A stretch of 64,000 nt of DNA from the NCBI RefSeq assembly GCF_017368455.1, contig NZ_JAFNJU010000001.1:62001-126000 (forward strand). Reading direction: 5' to 3'. The notes under the pieces were generated by a model that had not been told where the DNA came from, ran no database searches, and worked only from the letters and a program-made list of their open reading frames with translations. Position 1 is the stretch's first letter; every line of letters starts with the position of its first letter. Origin of the DNA: Proteiniclasticum aestuarii. GTDB lineage: Bacteria > Bacillota > Clostridia > Clostridiales > Clostridiaceae. The position numbers and the translations under genes are program-made. Below are positions 35,646-45,144 of this stretch, one piece after another.

Positions 35646-35903
35646 TATTTGTTTTTTATACGTTACATGTCTATTTTACAATGAAATATCGGGTTTTTCA
35701 TCCCTTTAATGAACTTTACTAACTTATTATAAAAACCTTTACATCCTTAAAGATAGTTCCGGTTTTTCCTGAATTTATTTAAGAAAAACCTTTTCTGCTA
35801 AAGTTTTCAGGCAAAATCAATATTTTGTCAAAACTGTAACGAATATATATTCATTCAATATTAGCGATATCTATCAGAGCAAACACGCCAAATCGGTAGG
35901 TGG

Positions 35904-36761
35904 CTAATTGAAAATATCATGTTTTTTCCATATTTCTTCCAGGGTTCCAAAAATTTCTCCCACATGTTCCTTTCTTTTCATTCCTACTGAAACGATCACT
36001 GCATTGATCACGCTTAGTGGGGCCACCAGTGAATCCACAAAACTAGCCATGTTGCTTTGGGCAATCAGACTGTAATCCGCTCTGGAAGCAAGTGGAGAGA
36101 GGAGACTGTCCGTGATGACTCCAACCTTTGCTCCTCTGGTTTTCGCAAAGTCCAGTGCTTCAATGGTTTTCTGGGAATACCTTGGAAAGCCAATGCCGAT
36201 GACCAGGTCCTGTTCCCCTAATTTGATCATCTGCTCAAAAATATCGCTGTATCCCTGATGCACAGAGCGTACATTGTCCAGAAAAAGATTCAGATAGAAT
36301 GCCAGAAAGTCCGCTAGGGTGTTGGAACTTCTAAGACCGATGATGTAGATATTCTTTGCATCAAATATTGCATTGATCAGTTCTTCAAATGTTCGATCGT
36401 TGATTTTCTCTAATGTTGCACGGATGTTTTCCATATCAGCCTTCAATACACCTTTCAACGCGTTTTCCGGATTCACAAGACTGTTTGTCAGCTCCAGTCT
36501 CTGAACTGTAGTAAGCTTTACCTTAACGATATCCTGCAGTGATTTCTGAAGCTCAGGATATCCTTCATAACCCAATTCATTGGCAAATCTCACGACAGTG
36601 GATTCACTGACCCCCACACTTTCTCCAAGCTTTGATGCCGTCATGAACGCTGCTTTATCGTAATGTTTCAGAATAAATTCTGCAATCAGTTTCTGTCCTT
36701 TGCTGAGTTTTGCGTATCTGCTTTGTATGATCCGCATCAGATCGTCTCTATTGCCTTCCAT
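35904..36761 (-). CDS. MurR/RpiR family transcriptional regulator
   Basis: A 285 aa regulator with an N-terminal RpiR helix-turn-helix (about residues 35-60, LGESVGVSESTVVRFANELG) and a C-terminal SIS sugar-phosphate-binding domain (about 115-275, with YIIGLRSSNTLADF). Family members sense phosphosugars and control sugar or amino-sugar use. No sugar gene is adjacent, so the target is unknown. TTGGAGG site. Single gene. Confidence 0.88.
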   Translation of the reverse strand: MEGNRDDLMRIIQSRYAKLSKGQKLIAEFILKHYDKAAFMTASKLGESVGVSESTVVRFANELGYEGYPELQKSLQDIVKVKLTTVQRLELTNSLVNPENALKGVLKADMENIRATLEKINDRTFEELINAIFDAKNIYIIGLRSSNTLADFLAFYLNLFLDNVRSVHQGYSDIFEQMIKLGEQDLVIGIGFPRYSQKTIEALDFAKTRGAKVGVITDSLLSPLASRADYSLIAQSNMASFVDSLVAPLSVINAVIVSVGMKRKEHVGEIFGTLEEIWKKHDIFN

Positions 36762-36928
36762 TCTCCATCCTCCAAAATAGTATCGTTAAGTTTATTATAT
36801 CCTCTTGAACATATATTGTGTAATTTTTTATGTAGCAGGGCTTTTTTTATAAGCACACTGTGCGATTTAGTTTACAATAATATTTATATCATAATAATTA
36901 TTATGTTAACTTCTTTTGTGGATTATTT

Positions 36929-36980
36929 TAAAAAAAAAGAGCATAAGCGCAGCATTACAATAATAATCTGCTTCATGCTC
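36929..36980 (-). terminator. Terminator after the H-NOX chemoreceptor gene
   Basis: On the minus strand an imperfect stem GAGCATGAAGCAG / CTGCGCTTATGCTC with a 15-nt loop is followed by at least eight T residues, just past the stop. Confidence 0.78.
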
Positions 36981-36988
36981 CTCAAAAA

Positions 36989-38800
36989 CTATAATCTTAT
37001 ATTTTTCAATTCATTTTTCAGAAAGAGAATCACTTTCTCCAACTCATCTATATTTTCTGTCAATGTTTTGATTTCAGTGGTAAAGCTTGTTACATTTGCA
37101 CTCATTTCCTGAGAGGATGCCGAATTTTCTTCAGCGATGGCTGCCAATTTATGAACATTAACAAAGACATCATTGATTCTTGAGGTCTCTGCGGAAAGTT
37201 TTACTGATATATCTGAAATGGATTCCGTCACGCTGTTGATGCTTGTCACAGCTTCCTTACTTTCTGATGTGACTTTTTCCATTGTATGTGTGCCATTGTT
37301 TAGTTCAATATATTGTCTGTTTACTTGATCAACCATTTCATTTACCCCTACTACAAATTCATTGAGGTTATCGTTGATGGTACTCACAGCTTCTCTTGAA
37401 TCTTCTGCAAGCTTTCGGATTTCCTCAGCCACTACACTGAATCCTCTACCCATCTCTCCTGCTCTTGCTGCTTCAATGGATGCATTCAGCGCAAGAAGGT
37501 TAGTCTGTTCTGCGATACTTTCCACAGTACTCACAATGATTTTAATATCCTGTACTCTGCTGCCCAGTTCCTTTCCACGTATGTTAACTGCTGAGAAATT
37601 ATTTTTCATGAGATTCATAGCTGCAAATACATTCTCAAGATTGCTGAAGGAGATTTCTATCTGCTTTGCTGCTTCTTCCAGTCTCTTTTTACCTTCCAAC
37701 TCTTTTGTACTGATCTGATTCAGAATTTCAATATTCTGGGATAGAATAGCAACAGATTCTTCGGTTTCAGAAGCCTGATGGCTTGCTCCTTCTGCAACTT
37801 CTTCCACAGAAGACGCAATCAGCCCTGAAACATCACTGAGTTTCTTTGCCACCTCAGAAAATTTTTCCGTATAGGAATACAAATCATCTACACTTCCTCT
37901 GTAGTAGGTAAATTCTTCACGCAACGCAGCTTTCATCTTTGTACTTTCAGTGGAAAGGGATTCCATCTTATCTCCCGTGAGTACATTCACGTCTTCTGAA
38001 AGATTAAGCGATCGAATCTCTTGTAGTTCACTTTCAATATCGTGTACAGGTTTTAAAAGCAGACTGCTTACAAGATAAGCAGAGATAAATATTACTGATG
38101 GAACAGCCACTACTGTCAATAGGTTCTCCGCACCAGAGATCTGCAGTTGCATGATCATACTTAGAGCTGTCGGTATCAGCGCAATCTTCACGCTGATTGA
38201 ACTGATGAACCCAAAGCTAAGCATTTTGGAAACCTTATATTTGCGGATTTTCTTAGGGGTTTTGTTAAATTTCAGATGAATCTTTACCACATGTGTATCC
38301 TGTTCCATGTATTCCTTCAGAATCTGTGCTTCTATTTTTTCATTAAAGAATTCTCCTACTCCTTCAATCAATCCCATAAGATAATGCTGTAGACCCCTGG
38401 TGGATTTATAGACCATGATGAAGTTCTTATCATCCATGGGTTCCGGAATCAGTCTTGGAGGTTTGGCTCCAGGTATCATCTTCGTCAGTTGGGCATGAAC
38501 TTTATCCATGAGCATCAGAAATCCCATGGCAGTATTGGTCTCAAAATAGGATGGAAACCAATCGTGAAAGGATTGTACATTGTTTCTACCGATTACTTGC
38601 CATAATTCTTCACTTGTAAGATTATTCTTCTTCGCAAATGATTCGATGATACCTTTGATTCTGGCATCATCGACTTCTTCCAAAGGTGATATGATTCGAT
38701 GAGGATCCCATCCGTTGGCAACTAGGACATCCTCCTTTATTTTCGTTCCGTATAATTTCTCAATGGTATTAAGCCATATGTTTACTACTGTACCCTTCAT
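36989..38800 (-). CDS. Haem-based H-NOX methyl-accepting chemotaxis protein
   Basis: A 603 aa receptor: an N-terminal H-NOX (HNOB) haem domain at residues 1-180, two membrane segments near 195-220 and 228-250, a linker, and a methyl-accepting signalling domain whose tip is [20 protein letters not shown]. In the H-NOX domain Trp9, Asn74, the haem-ligand His102, Pro115, the YxSxR haem-propionate motif (Tyr131, Ser133, Arg135) and Tyr140 fall at the same positions as in the Thermoanaerobacter Tar4 H-NOX, whose Tyr140 stabilises bound O2. So it should bind O2, not only NO. Probably steers the cell away from oxygen. Monocistronic, under a possible sigma-D promoter. Confidence 0.94.
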   Translation of the reverse strand: MKGTVVNIWLNTIEKLYGTKIKEDVLVANGWDPHRIISPLEEVDDARIKGIIESFAKKNNLTSEELWQVIGRNNVQSFHDWFPSYFETNTAMGFLMLMDKVHAQLTKMIPGAKPPRLIPEPMDDKNFIMVYKSTRGLQHYLMGLIEGVGEFFNEKIEAQILKEYMEQDTHVVKIHLKFNKTPKKIRKYKVSKMLSFGFISSISVKIALIPTALSMIMQLQISGAENLLTVVAVPSVIFISAYLVSSLLLKPVHDIESELQEIRSLNLSEDVNVLTGDKMESLSTESTKMKAALREEFTYYRGSVDDLYSYTEKFSEVAKKLSDVSGLIASSVEEVAEGASHQASETEESVAILSQNIEILNQISTKELEGKKRLEEAAKQIEISFSNLENVFAAMNLMKNNFSAVNIRGKELGSRVQDIKIIVSTVESIAEQTNLLALNASIEAARAGEMGRGFSVVAEEIRKLAEDSREAVSTINDNLNEFVVGVNEMVDQVNRQYIELNNGTHTMEKVTSESKEAVTSINSVTESISDISVKLSAETSRINDVFVNVHKLAAIAEENSASSQEMSANVTSFTTEIKTLTENIDELEKVILFLKNELKNIRL

Positions 38801-38844
38801 TTAGTGCTCCTTTTCTGTCTATCCTTATAGTTTTCCACTTAAAT

Positions 38845-38871
38845 ATAGTCGGATGATTCTGATCAAAATTA
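38845..38871 (-). promoter_or_regulatory. Possible sigma-D (flagellar/chemotaxis) promoter
   Basis: On the minus strand TAAT (38868-38871), a 15-bp spacer and CCGACTAT (38845-38852) resemble the sigma-D/sigma-28 pattern TAAA-N15-GCCGATAT, about 45 bp before the chemoreceptor start. Two or three positions differ, so this is tentative. Confidence 0.45.
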
Positions 38872-39014
38872 AGCTAAAACCTGATTAATCTGGAACTTAA
38901 TCAAAAGCATTGATTATTTTAATATGATTTTCACATTTATCTGATATAAATTGATAAAGAACATCTGGCTCTAATGAAGTTCTTCACTGAGCCAATGAAA
39001 GGAGGGTACATCTG

Positions 39015-40265
39015 ATGGATGTATTCAAAGAAGAACTTGACCATCGTCTACTCATAGAAACATCCCTGGAGGATATTGCAGAGTCTTCTGGAAATCCATT
39101 TGAGAATCTGGATAAAGTAACCCTATTTGAGAAACTTGTTCATGAAAAAGATGCGAAAAGAATCATAGAAAGATTCATGAAGAAGATCGAGCCCTTCAGA
39201 AACAGGCTGACTGATGATATGACACAGGAAGAAAAAGAGGAAATCCGATTTCTATTTCTGGAGCTGACGGAAGAGATGGATAAGAAGAAAATCTTCTTTG
39301 ATGAACCTTTCCTGGGCTCATTCATCAGAAAAGGCTACCTGAAATCCACTGAATCCTTCTTCAGCAAGGCTCAAGAACATGACAGTTCCCTGAACTTCAC
39401 AGATCTATTTCAGGCTGTAAGAAATGTATGGATCATGAATTCCCTGCAGCTCCTGTTTGACATGGATGTTCAGATGACCTCTTCCATCTTCTCCTACAGC
39501 ATGCTGTATCCATACACGGATAATCTTCTGGATGATCCAGAGATCAGCCTCTCGGATAAGAAAGCATTCAACGAAAGACTCCAGCTTGTTCTCGAAGGTA
39601 CCATCCCCTCTGATGTGTCTCACGAAGAGTCGAAGATTTTCGAGATGATCCGTAATATAGAACTGCAGTATGAAAGAGAGAGCTATCCGAATGTCTATCA
39701 GAGTCTTCTCATGATTCAGGATGCCCAGGTGCTCAGCTTATCTCAGAACAATCCGAGAAAGCTTTCCCCGAACATCCTGCTCCCCATCAGTTTCTACAAA
39801 GGTGGCGCTTCGGTGCTTGCGGACGGTTTCCTGTGTAAAGGTGAACTCTCTGAAACGGAAATGCACTTTTCCTTCGGTTATGGTGCTTTTCTCCAACTTC
39901 TGGATGATCTTCAGGATATTGATTGTGACCGGAAGGACAATCACTGGACCCTTTTCAGCATAAAACATCAGGAGGAGATCTACGACCGGGAAATCATCAA
40001 AGTACTCTGCTACATCAGCAAGGTCCTGGATAAGTACACCATATACACCCCTGAAGAAGAAACCCTCAAGAGAATCATCAGAGAATGCACCAGACTGATG
40101 ATCATGGATGTGGTGGGCCAGAATCCTCACCTGGTTTCCGAGAAGCTCTATAAATGTCTTGAAAGTCACTGCAGAGTAAGACTCAGTTTCTTCAAGGAAT
40201 ATCATGAGAAATTTTCCGACTGGTCTTCTCTCTTCAGTCCAGCTGCCAATCAGCAGAACAGATGA
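39015..40265 (+). CDS. Class I isoprenoid synthase-like protein, function unknown
   Basis: I cannot assign this 416 aa protein to a characterised enzyme. It is almost all alpha-helical with no signal peptide. Two acidic motifs are spaced as in class I isoprenoid or terpene synthases: Asp169-N-L-L-Asp173-Asp174 after a YPYT stretch, and LDDLQDID with Asp297, Asp298, Asp301 and Asp303. Between them is the glycine-lysine loop SFYKGGASVLADG at 259-271. It could condense or cyclise prenyl diphosphates, with Mg2+ held by both motifs, or be a non-catalytic relative. GGAGGG site eight bases upstream. Single gene, divergent from the H-NOX receptor, ending at a strong terminator. Confidence 0.72.
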   Translation: MDVFKEELDHRLLIETSLEDIAESSGNPFENLDKVTLFEKLVHEKDAKRIIERFMKKIEPFRNRLTDDMTQEEKEEIRFLFLELTEEMDKKKIFFDEPFLGSFIRKGYLKSTESFFSKAQEHDSSLNFTDLFQAVRNVWIMNSLQLLFDMDVQMTSSIFSYSMLYPYTDNLLDDPEISLSDKKAFNERLQLVLEGTIPSDVSHEESKIFEMIRNIELQYERESYPNVYQSLLMIQDAQVLSLSQNNPRKLSPNILLPISFYKGGASVLADGFLCKGELSETEMHFSFGYGAFLQLLDDLQDIDCDRKDNHWTLFSIKHQEEIYDREIIKVLCYISKVLDKYTIYTPEEETLKRIIRECTRLMIMDVVGQNPHLVSEKLYKCLESHCRVRLSFFKEYHEKFSDWSSLFSPAANQQNR

Positions 40266-40280
40266 TGTTCCATGCATATA

Positions 40281-40324
40281 CAGGAAAGCTCCATGAATTC
40301 AGATGAATTCATGGAGCTTTCCTG
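40281..40324. terminator. Bidirectional terminator with perfect 20-bp stem
   Basis: 40281-40300 pairs perfectly with 40305-40324 around a 4-nt loop. It lies in the 61-bp gap between the convergent isoprenoid-synthase-like gene and scpB. T runs are short on both sides. Confidence 0.8.
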
Positions 40325-40326
40325 CT

Positions 40327-40956
40327 TTATTCTTCTTCAAACAGTTCGATATCTTCCGCTTCCAGCGCTTTCTTTTTTTCATCTTTTTCAATGATCCGCT
40401 CCGGAATCGGATTCCCCTCTTTCATCTCTTTAAGAGAACTGAACCCGAACTGTATGAGAAACTCATCCGTGGTTCCATAGAGCTTTGGTCTTCCAGGGGC
40501 TTCTTTTCTCCCTATGACTTTGATAAGGCCCTTCTCCTGAAGTTTCTGGATCACATAATCGCTGTTCACACCTCTGATTTCATCCACTTCCACACGAGTC
40601 ACAGGCTGTTTGAAGGCGACGATGGACAAGCATTCAAGAGCCCCCTTGGACAGACTCTGTCTTTCATTGACACCGAGAAGCTCTTTCAGATAGGGTGTAT
40701 TGTTTTCCTTCGTACCAAGCTGAATCCTATTTTCCAGAATCAGAAGTCTGATTCCCCTCTTCCTGTCCTTCAGCTCATCCCCGTAGGATTCGATGATATC
40801 ATCCAGATCAGCGGCACTGACCCCCATGATTCTCATGAGATCTTTTTTCTTCACCGCATCCCCTGCTGCAAACAAAATACTTTCCAGTGCGCTGACATAG
40901 CTCTCTATATCGAAAGGATCTTCCACTCCCGAAACTGTAAATAAATTATTCTCCAT
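40327..40956 (-). CDS. scpB: Segregation and condensation protein B
   Basis: Winged-helix kleisin-associated subunit of the SMC condensin complex, which compacts and separates chromosomes. The 209 aa protein has two winged-helix folds, with the family stretches LESILFAAGDAV, LSKGALECLSIVAFKQPVTR and VDEIRGVNSDYVIQKL, and an acidic C-tail. AAAGGGGA site. It overlaps the scpA end by 11 bp, the usual pairing. Confidence 0.94.
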   Translation of the reverse strand: MENNLFTVSGVEDPFDIESYVSALESILFAAGDAVKKKDLMRIMGVSAADLDDIIESYGDELKDRKRGIRLLILENRIQLGTKENNTPYLKELLGVNERQSLSKGALECLSIVAFKQPVTRVEVDEIRGVNSDYVIQKLQEKGLIKVIGRKEAPGRPKLYGTTDEFLIQFGFSSLKEMKEGNPIPERIIEKDEKKKALEAEDIELFEEE

Positions 40957-41686
40957 TTTCTTCCCCTTTTTCTATGATGATTTCCGAGAAAACAGTATTC
41001 TGGGAAACCCTTATCCGATGATTTCTCGATAGTTCAAGGATAGCCAGAAAGAACACGATGCATTCTGCTTTTGATTTCATTTTCAGAAGCAGGTTTGAAA
41101 AATTCACCCGCTGATTTCCAAGAAGAATTCTTTCGAGCTCTTCCATTTTATCCTCGATCTTGAATTCTTCTCTTTCCACGGTTTTCGTTCTGATGAAGCT
41201 TCTGTTCACCTTTTCTTTCTGCCTGTTCATAAGACTCTTATAGGTAATATAAAGGCTATCCATGGTCACACCGCTTAGAAGATCTTCCAGCGGCACCTCA
41301 TCCTGGGCGATGGTTTCCGCTCTCTTTGTGAATATGAAAAGGTCTTTATTGAAGAGCTCTGCCAGATTCTCTGCAATCTTCTTGAACGCCTCATATTCTT
41401 CGATACGCAGCACAAGTTTTTCCTTCAGCTCTTCTTCGTCCACTTCCTCCTCATGTTTGGGAAGCATCTCCCTGGATTTGATCTCCAGAAGCGTAGACGC
41501 CATCAGTAGGAATTCCGATGCGATTTCAAGGTCCAGCTCCTGCATGCTATGGAGATAGCTCAGATACTGACTGGTGATTTCTGAAATCCTGATTTCCTGG
41601 ATCTGCATCTTGTTCACTTTTAAAAGATGTAGAAGGAGATCGAATGGACCTTCAAAATTGGTGATGCTGATATTCAGGCTTTCCAT
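40946..41686 (-). CDS. scpA: Segregation and condensation protein A (kleisin)
   Basis: Kleisin subunit that bridges the SMC heads. The 246 aa protein begins MESLNISITNFEGPFDLLLHL, the typical N-terminal SMC-binding helix, has a charged middle and a C-terminal winged helix (about 175-240). The ATG at 41686 follows TTTGGAGG; the longer frame adds four residues. Overlaps scpB by 11 bp. The smc gene is not in the window. Confidence 0.94.
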   Translation of the reverse strand: MESLNISITNFEGPFDLLLHLLKVNKMQIQEIRISEITSQYLSYLHSMQELDLEIASEFLLMASTLLEIKSREMLPKHEEEVDEEELKEKLVLRIEEYEAFKKIAENLAELFNKDLFIFTKRAETIAQDEVPLEDLLSGVTMDSLYITYKSLMNRQKEKVNRSFIRTKTVEREEFKIEDKMEELERILLGNQRVNFSNLLLKMKSKAECIVFFLAILELSRNHRIRVSQNTVFSEIIIEKGEENGE

Positions 41687-41748
41687 GACAACCTCCAAAA
41701 GACTTTTTTACTCTTTCTCCATTATACAGAAATTATGCTCCATTTGAA

Positions 41749-41780
41749 ACAGGACATCTCAAACAAATGAGATGTCCTGT
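41749..41780 (-). terminator. Terminator-like hairpin after pdp
   Basis: A perfect 13-bp stem (41749-41761 with 41768-41780) and a 6-nt loop, 24 bp past the pdp stop. The T tract on the minus strand is weak, so some read-through into scpA is possible. Confidence 0.6.
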
Positions 41781-41803
41781 ATGGCATAACGTATTGTATG
41801 GCT

Positions 41804-43105
41804 TCAGCTGATGACATCCAGAATGAACGGAATCTTCTCTGGCTGCTCCTCGTTGATTTCATAGGATTCCAGAGCCTTGTTGTAGGCATCCTGATAATCT
41901 TCCCTGTTGGTGAGAAGGATGCAGAGCACATCGCCGTTTTCGACGCGGTCTCCCACCTTCTTTTCCAGATGGATGCCAGCCGCATAATCAATCAGATCGT
42001 CCTTGGTTTCTCTGCCTGCTCCAAGAAGCATGGCAGCCGTACCGATTTCCTGGGCTTTGATTTCATGAACATAGCCTTCTTCTCTGGCAATGACAGGTAT
42101 TTCAATCTGTGCTGTGGGAAGGGTTTCAGGATGTCTGATCTGCTCGGCATTTCCGCCCTGGATCTTCACCAGAAGCTCAAACTGCTCCATGGCCTTTCCA
42201 TTTCGGATGCTCTCCAGAATCGCTTTTTCTGCAGTCTCAAGGTCCTCGAAGGCTTTTCCCAGCACCGCCATATAGGAAGCGATGGTGACGCTGACACTGA
42301 TCAGGTCCTCTCCGGCCTCCCCTTTCAAGGCGGCTATAGCTTCGCGCACCTCATTGGCGTTCCCCACTTCTCTTCCGAGAGGTTCATTCATGTTGGTCAG
42401 AACAGCCACTGTATTTCGTCCTAAGCCTTTCCCGATGGACACCATGGCTTCTGCAAGGACCCTGGCCTCTTCCAGCGTTTTCATGAATGCCCCGTTTCCG
42501 ACTTTCACATCCAGAACGATGGCATCAGAACCCGATGCGATCTTCTTACTCATGATGGAGCTTGCGATAAGAGGAACGGAATCCACCGTCGCCGTTACAT
42601 CTCTCAACGCATAAAGCTTTTTATCCGCTGGAGTCAGATCGCCTGTCTGCCCTGCGATGGCCATTTTATAGCGGTTGACGTTATCGATGAACTTCTCCAT
42701 GGATAAGCCAATATCAAACCCTTCGATGCTTTCCAGCTTGTCAATGGTTCCTCCCGTATGTCCAAGTCCTCTTCCACTGAGCTTTGCCACAGGAATCCCC
42801 AGTGAAGCCACCAGTGGAATGACGATGAGACTGACCTTATCCCCGACTCCACCTGTGGAATGCTTATCCACTTTGATCCCTTCGATGGAAGACAGGTCGA
42901 TCTGGTCCCCTGACTCCACCATGGCCATGGTCAGGGTGCTGGTTTCTTCCGCATCCATACCTTTGAAGTAGATGGCCATAAGAAGGGCAGAAATCTGGTA
43001 GTCCGGAATGATTCCGTCTGTATACCCGTTTACCACATAATAGATTTCTTCTTTGGTCAGTTTTATGCCCTGTTTCTTTTTGCTGATGATATCCAGTATA
43101 TGCAT
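41804..43105 (-). CDS. pdp: Pyrimidine-nucleoside phosphorylase
   Basis: Phosphorolyses uridine, thymidine and deoxyuridine. The 433 aa protein has the family signature DKHSTGGVGDKVSL at about residues 80-93, SGRGLGHTGGTIDKLE, and a C-terminal domain closing with a GDRVENGDVLCIL biotinyl-like fold. With punA and deoB upstream it forms a salvage operon that turns nucleosides into bases and ribose or deoxyribose 5-phosphate. 7 bp after punA. Confidence 0.95.
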   Translation of the reverse strand: MHILDIISKKKQGIKLTKEEIYYVVNGYTDGIIPDYQISALLMAIYFKGMDAEETSTLTMAMVESGDQIDLSSIEGIKVDKHSTGGVGDKVSLIVIPLVASLGIPVAKLSGRGLGHTGGTIDKLESIEGFDIGLSMEKFIDNVNRYKMAIAGQTGDLTPADKKLYALRDVTATVDSVPLIASSIMSKKIASGSDAIVLDVKVGNGAFMKTLEEARVLAEAMVSIGKGLGRNTVAVLTNMNEPLGREVGNANEVREAIAALKGEAGEDLISVSVTIASYMAVLGKAFEDLETAEKAILESIRNGKAMEQFELLVKIQGGNAEQIRHPETLPTAQIEIPVIAREEGYVHEIKAQEIGTAAMLLGAGRETKDDLIDYAAGIHLEKKVGDRVENGDVLCILLTNREDYQDAYNKALESYEINEEQPEKIPFILDVIS

Positions 43106-43112
43106 GTTCCTC

Positions 43113-43928
43113 TTACATCTCCTCTATGACTCTCGAAATTAGTGTGGTGAAACTGTCTTTCACTCTTGCAGACACTTCGATGACTTCCTCATGGTTAAGA
43201 GGCTGGTCCAGAATGCCTGCAGCCATGTTGGTGATGCAGCTTACACCAAGCACACGCATTCCGCCGTGATTTGCGACAATGGCTTCGGGCACTGTGGACA
43301 TGCCGATGGCATCGGCCCCAAGAATTCTGTAGGCTCTGATTTCTGCAGGCGTCTCATAACTCGGCCCGGTGTAGATTGCGTAGACCCCTTTCTTCAGCGA
43401 GATATTCTCGTCTCTGGCTATTTTTTCTGCGATGGACATGAGACCCCGGTCATAGACCTTGGACATATCCGGGAATCTAGGTCCGAACTCATCAAAATTT
43501 CTGCCCATGAGCGGATTGTTTCCTGTGAAATTGAGATGATCTTCAATCAGCATGAGATCTCCAGGCTGAAGGTCTGTATTGACGCCGCCGCAGGAGTTGG
43601 TCACGATCATGTTCATGACGCCCAGTCTTCTCATGGCGTACACCGGAAGGGTCACTTCCTTCATGGAGTATCCCTCGTAGTAATGAAATCGTCCCTGCAT
43701 CATGGCTACTTTTTTGCCCTTATATGTACCGAAGACAAACTGCCCCGCATGGCCTTCCACCGTGGAAACCAGGAAATCATCTATCTCATCATATTTGATG
43801 ATGATCTTGTCTTCCACCTGCTCCGCCATGGAACCTAATCCGGATCCCAGTATCACCAGTACATCCGGTACAAAGGGAACCCTCTTTCTGATTGATTCGC
43901 AAATTCTATCTATTCTACTCATATCCAT
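43113..43928 (-). CDS. punA: Purine nucleoside phosphorylase, trimeric PunA type
   Basis: Phosphorolyses inosine and guanosine nucleosides. The 271 aa protein has ILGSGLGSMAEQVEDK (phosphate site), VEGHAGQFVFG, QGRFHYYEGYSM and the base-site NSCGGVNTDL plus GPSYETPAEIRAYR. It is of the low-molecular-mass trimeric type, unlike the DeoD enzyme encoded at 14.3-15 kb. Between deoB and pdp. Several in-frame ATGs lie near the start; the first is used. Confidence 0.95.
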   Translation of the reverse strand: MDMSRIDRICESIRKRVPFVPDVLVILGSGLGSMAEQVEDKIIIKYDEIDDFLVSTVEGHAGQFVFGTYKGKKVAMMQGRFHYYEGYSMKEVTLPVYAMRRLGVMNMIVTNSCGGVNTDLQPGDLMLIEDHLNFTGNNPLMGRNFDEFGPRFPDMSKVYDRGLMSIAEKIARDENISLKKGVYAIYTGPSYETPAEIRAYRILGADAIGMSTVPEAIVANHGGMRVLGVSCITNMAAGILDQPLNHEEVIEVSARVKDSFTTLISRVIEEM

Positions 43929-43955
43929 TTGTGTCTACTCTCCTTACTTTCCGTC

Positions 43956-45125
43956 TTATTTCTGAATTTCCTTGAGGAAGCTTTCTCCATACAGATCATT
44001 ATCGATTTCCAGATAATCAAGCACCGTCTTTCCGATGTCTGAGAAGGTCTTTCTTACGCCCAGTGTGGAGCCTGGTCTGATGTTTTTACCGTATACCAGT
44101 ATCGGAATATATTCTCTGGAGTGATCCGTTGATTCTGTCGTAGGGTCGCAGCCATGGTCCGCGGTGATGATGAGGATATCGTCCTCTTTGAGGTTCTCCA
44201 TAAGTTCAGGCAGCTTCTCGTCGAATTCCTTTATGGCATTATAGTAGCCATTGTAATCATTACGGTGTCCGAACTTCATGTCAAAATCCACCAGATTAGA
44301 CCAGATGAGTCCAGGAAGATCCTGCTTCATATAGTTCAGGGTTTCTGCTACGCCTTCCAGATTGTTCTTCGTATGAACCGCATGGGTTACACCGATCTTA
44401 TTGAAGACATCTTCGATCTTGCCTACACACATGACATTCTGTCCATCTTCCTTGACATACTCCAGAATAGTCTTGTTGAAAGGATCAAGAGAATAATCTT
44501 TTCTGTTGGCGGTTCTTGTATAGCTTCCGGATTCTCCCACAAAAGGTCTTGCGATGACACGGCCTACCTGCCAGTCTCCCACAAGCATCTCTCTCGCAAT
44601 CTCACAGTAGCGGTACAGTTCTTCCAGAGGAATCACGTCCTCGTGGGCTGCGATCTGGAATACGGAATCTGCCGATGTGTAGATTATGGGATAGCCCGTC
44701 TTCACATGCTCATCCCCTAAACGCTCGATGATTTCCGTTCCGGAAGCCACTTCATTTCCAAGGGTCTTCCTTCCGATTTTCGTCTCAAAAGCCTCCATGA
44801 TCTCTTTGGAGAAGCCTTCTGGATAGGTATTCAGCGGTTTTTCCAGAATGACCCCCGCCATTTCCCAGTGCCCTGTCACCGTATCCTTTCCGATGGAAAG
44901 CTCTGCGGACTTACCGTAGGCACCCAGAGGATTTTCCTGAGGCCTGACGCCTTCCAGCGGTTCGATGTTGCCCAGTCCCAATGCTTCAAGGTGTGGAATG
45001 TCCATCCCCTTCACCGCTTTTGCGATATTTCCTAGTGTGTGGGAACCCACATCACCATAGAGATGCGCATCCGGCATTTCACCGATTCCCACTGAATCCA
45101 GTACAATTAATATAGCTCTTTTCAT
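43956..45125 (-). CDS. deoB: Phosphopentomutase DeoB
   Basis: Converts ribose or deoxyribose 1-phosphate, the product of the two phosphorylases encoded downstream, to the 5-phosphate. The 389 aa protein is of the alkaline phosphatase superfamily, with the metal and active-site region [13 protein letters not shown] at residues 8-20 and HDCD-type metal ligands in [11 protein letters not shown] and DHSREYIP. The ATG at 45125 follows CAGGAGG. First gene of deoB-punA-pdp; xerD ends 19 bp upstream. Confidence 0.95.
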   Translation of the reverse strand: MKRAILIVLDSVGIGEMPDAHLYGDVGSHTLGNIAKAVKGMDIPHLEALGLGNIEPLEGVRPQENPLGAYGKSAELSIGKDTVTGHWEMAGVILEKPLNTYPEGFSKEIMEAFETKIGRKTLGNEVASGTEIIERLGDEHVKTGYPIIYTSADSVFQIAAHEDVIPLEELYRYCEIAREMLVGDWQVGRVIARPFVGESGSYTRTANRKDYSLDPFNKTILEYVKEDGQNVMCVGKIEDVFNKIGVTHAVHTKNNLEGVAETLNYMKQDLPGLIWSNLVDFDMKFGHRNDYNGYYNAIKEFDEKLPELMENLKEDDILIITADHGCDPTTESTDHSREYIPILVYGKNIRPGSTLGVRKTFSDIGKTVLDYLEIDNDLYGESFLKEIQK

Positions 45126-45144
45126 CTGTTTTGCCTCCTGTTTG

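Noticed and set aside
36763..36988. Possible small RNA in the AT-rich gap between the RpiR and H-NOX genes
   Set aside because: The only structure is the terminator of the receptor gene; the rest is low-complexity A/T with no clear promoter.
40303..40944. Open frame of 213 codons on the plus strand
   Set aside because: It is antisense to scpB and begins inside the terminator hairpin; no support as a gene.
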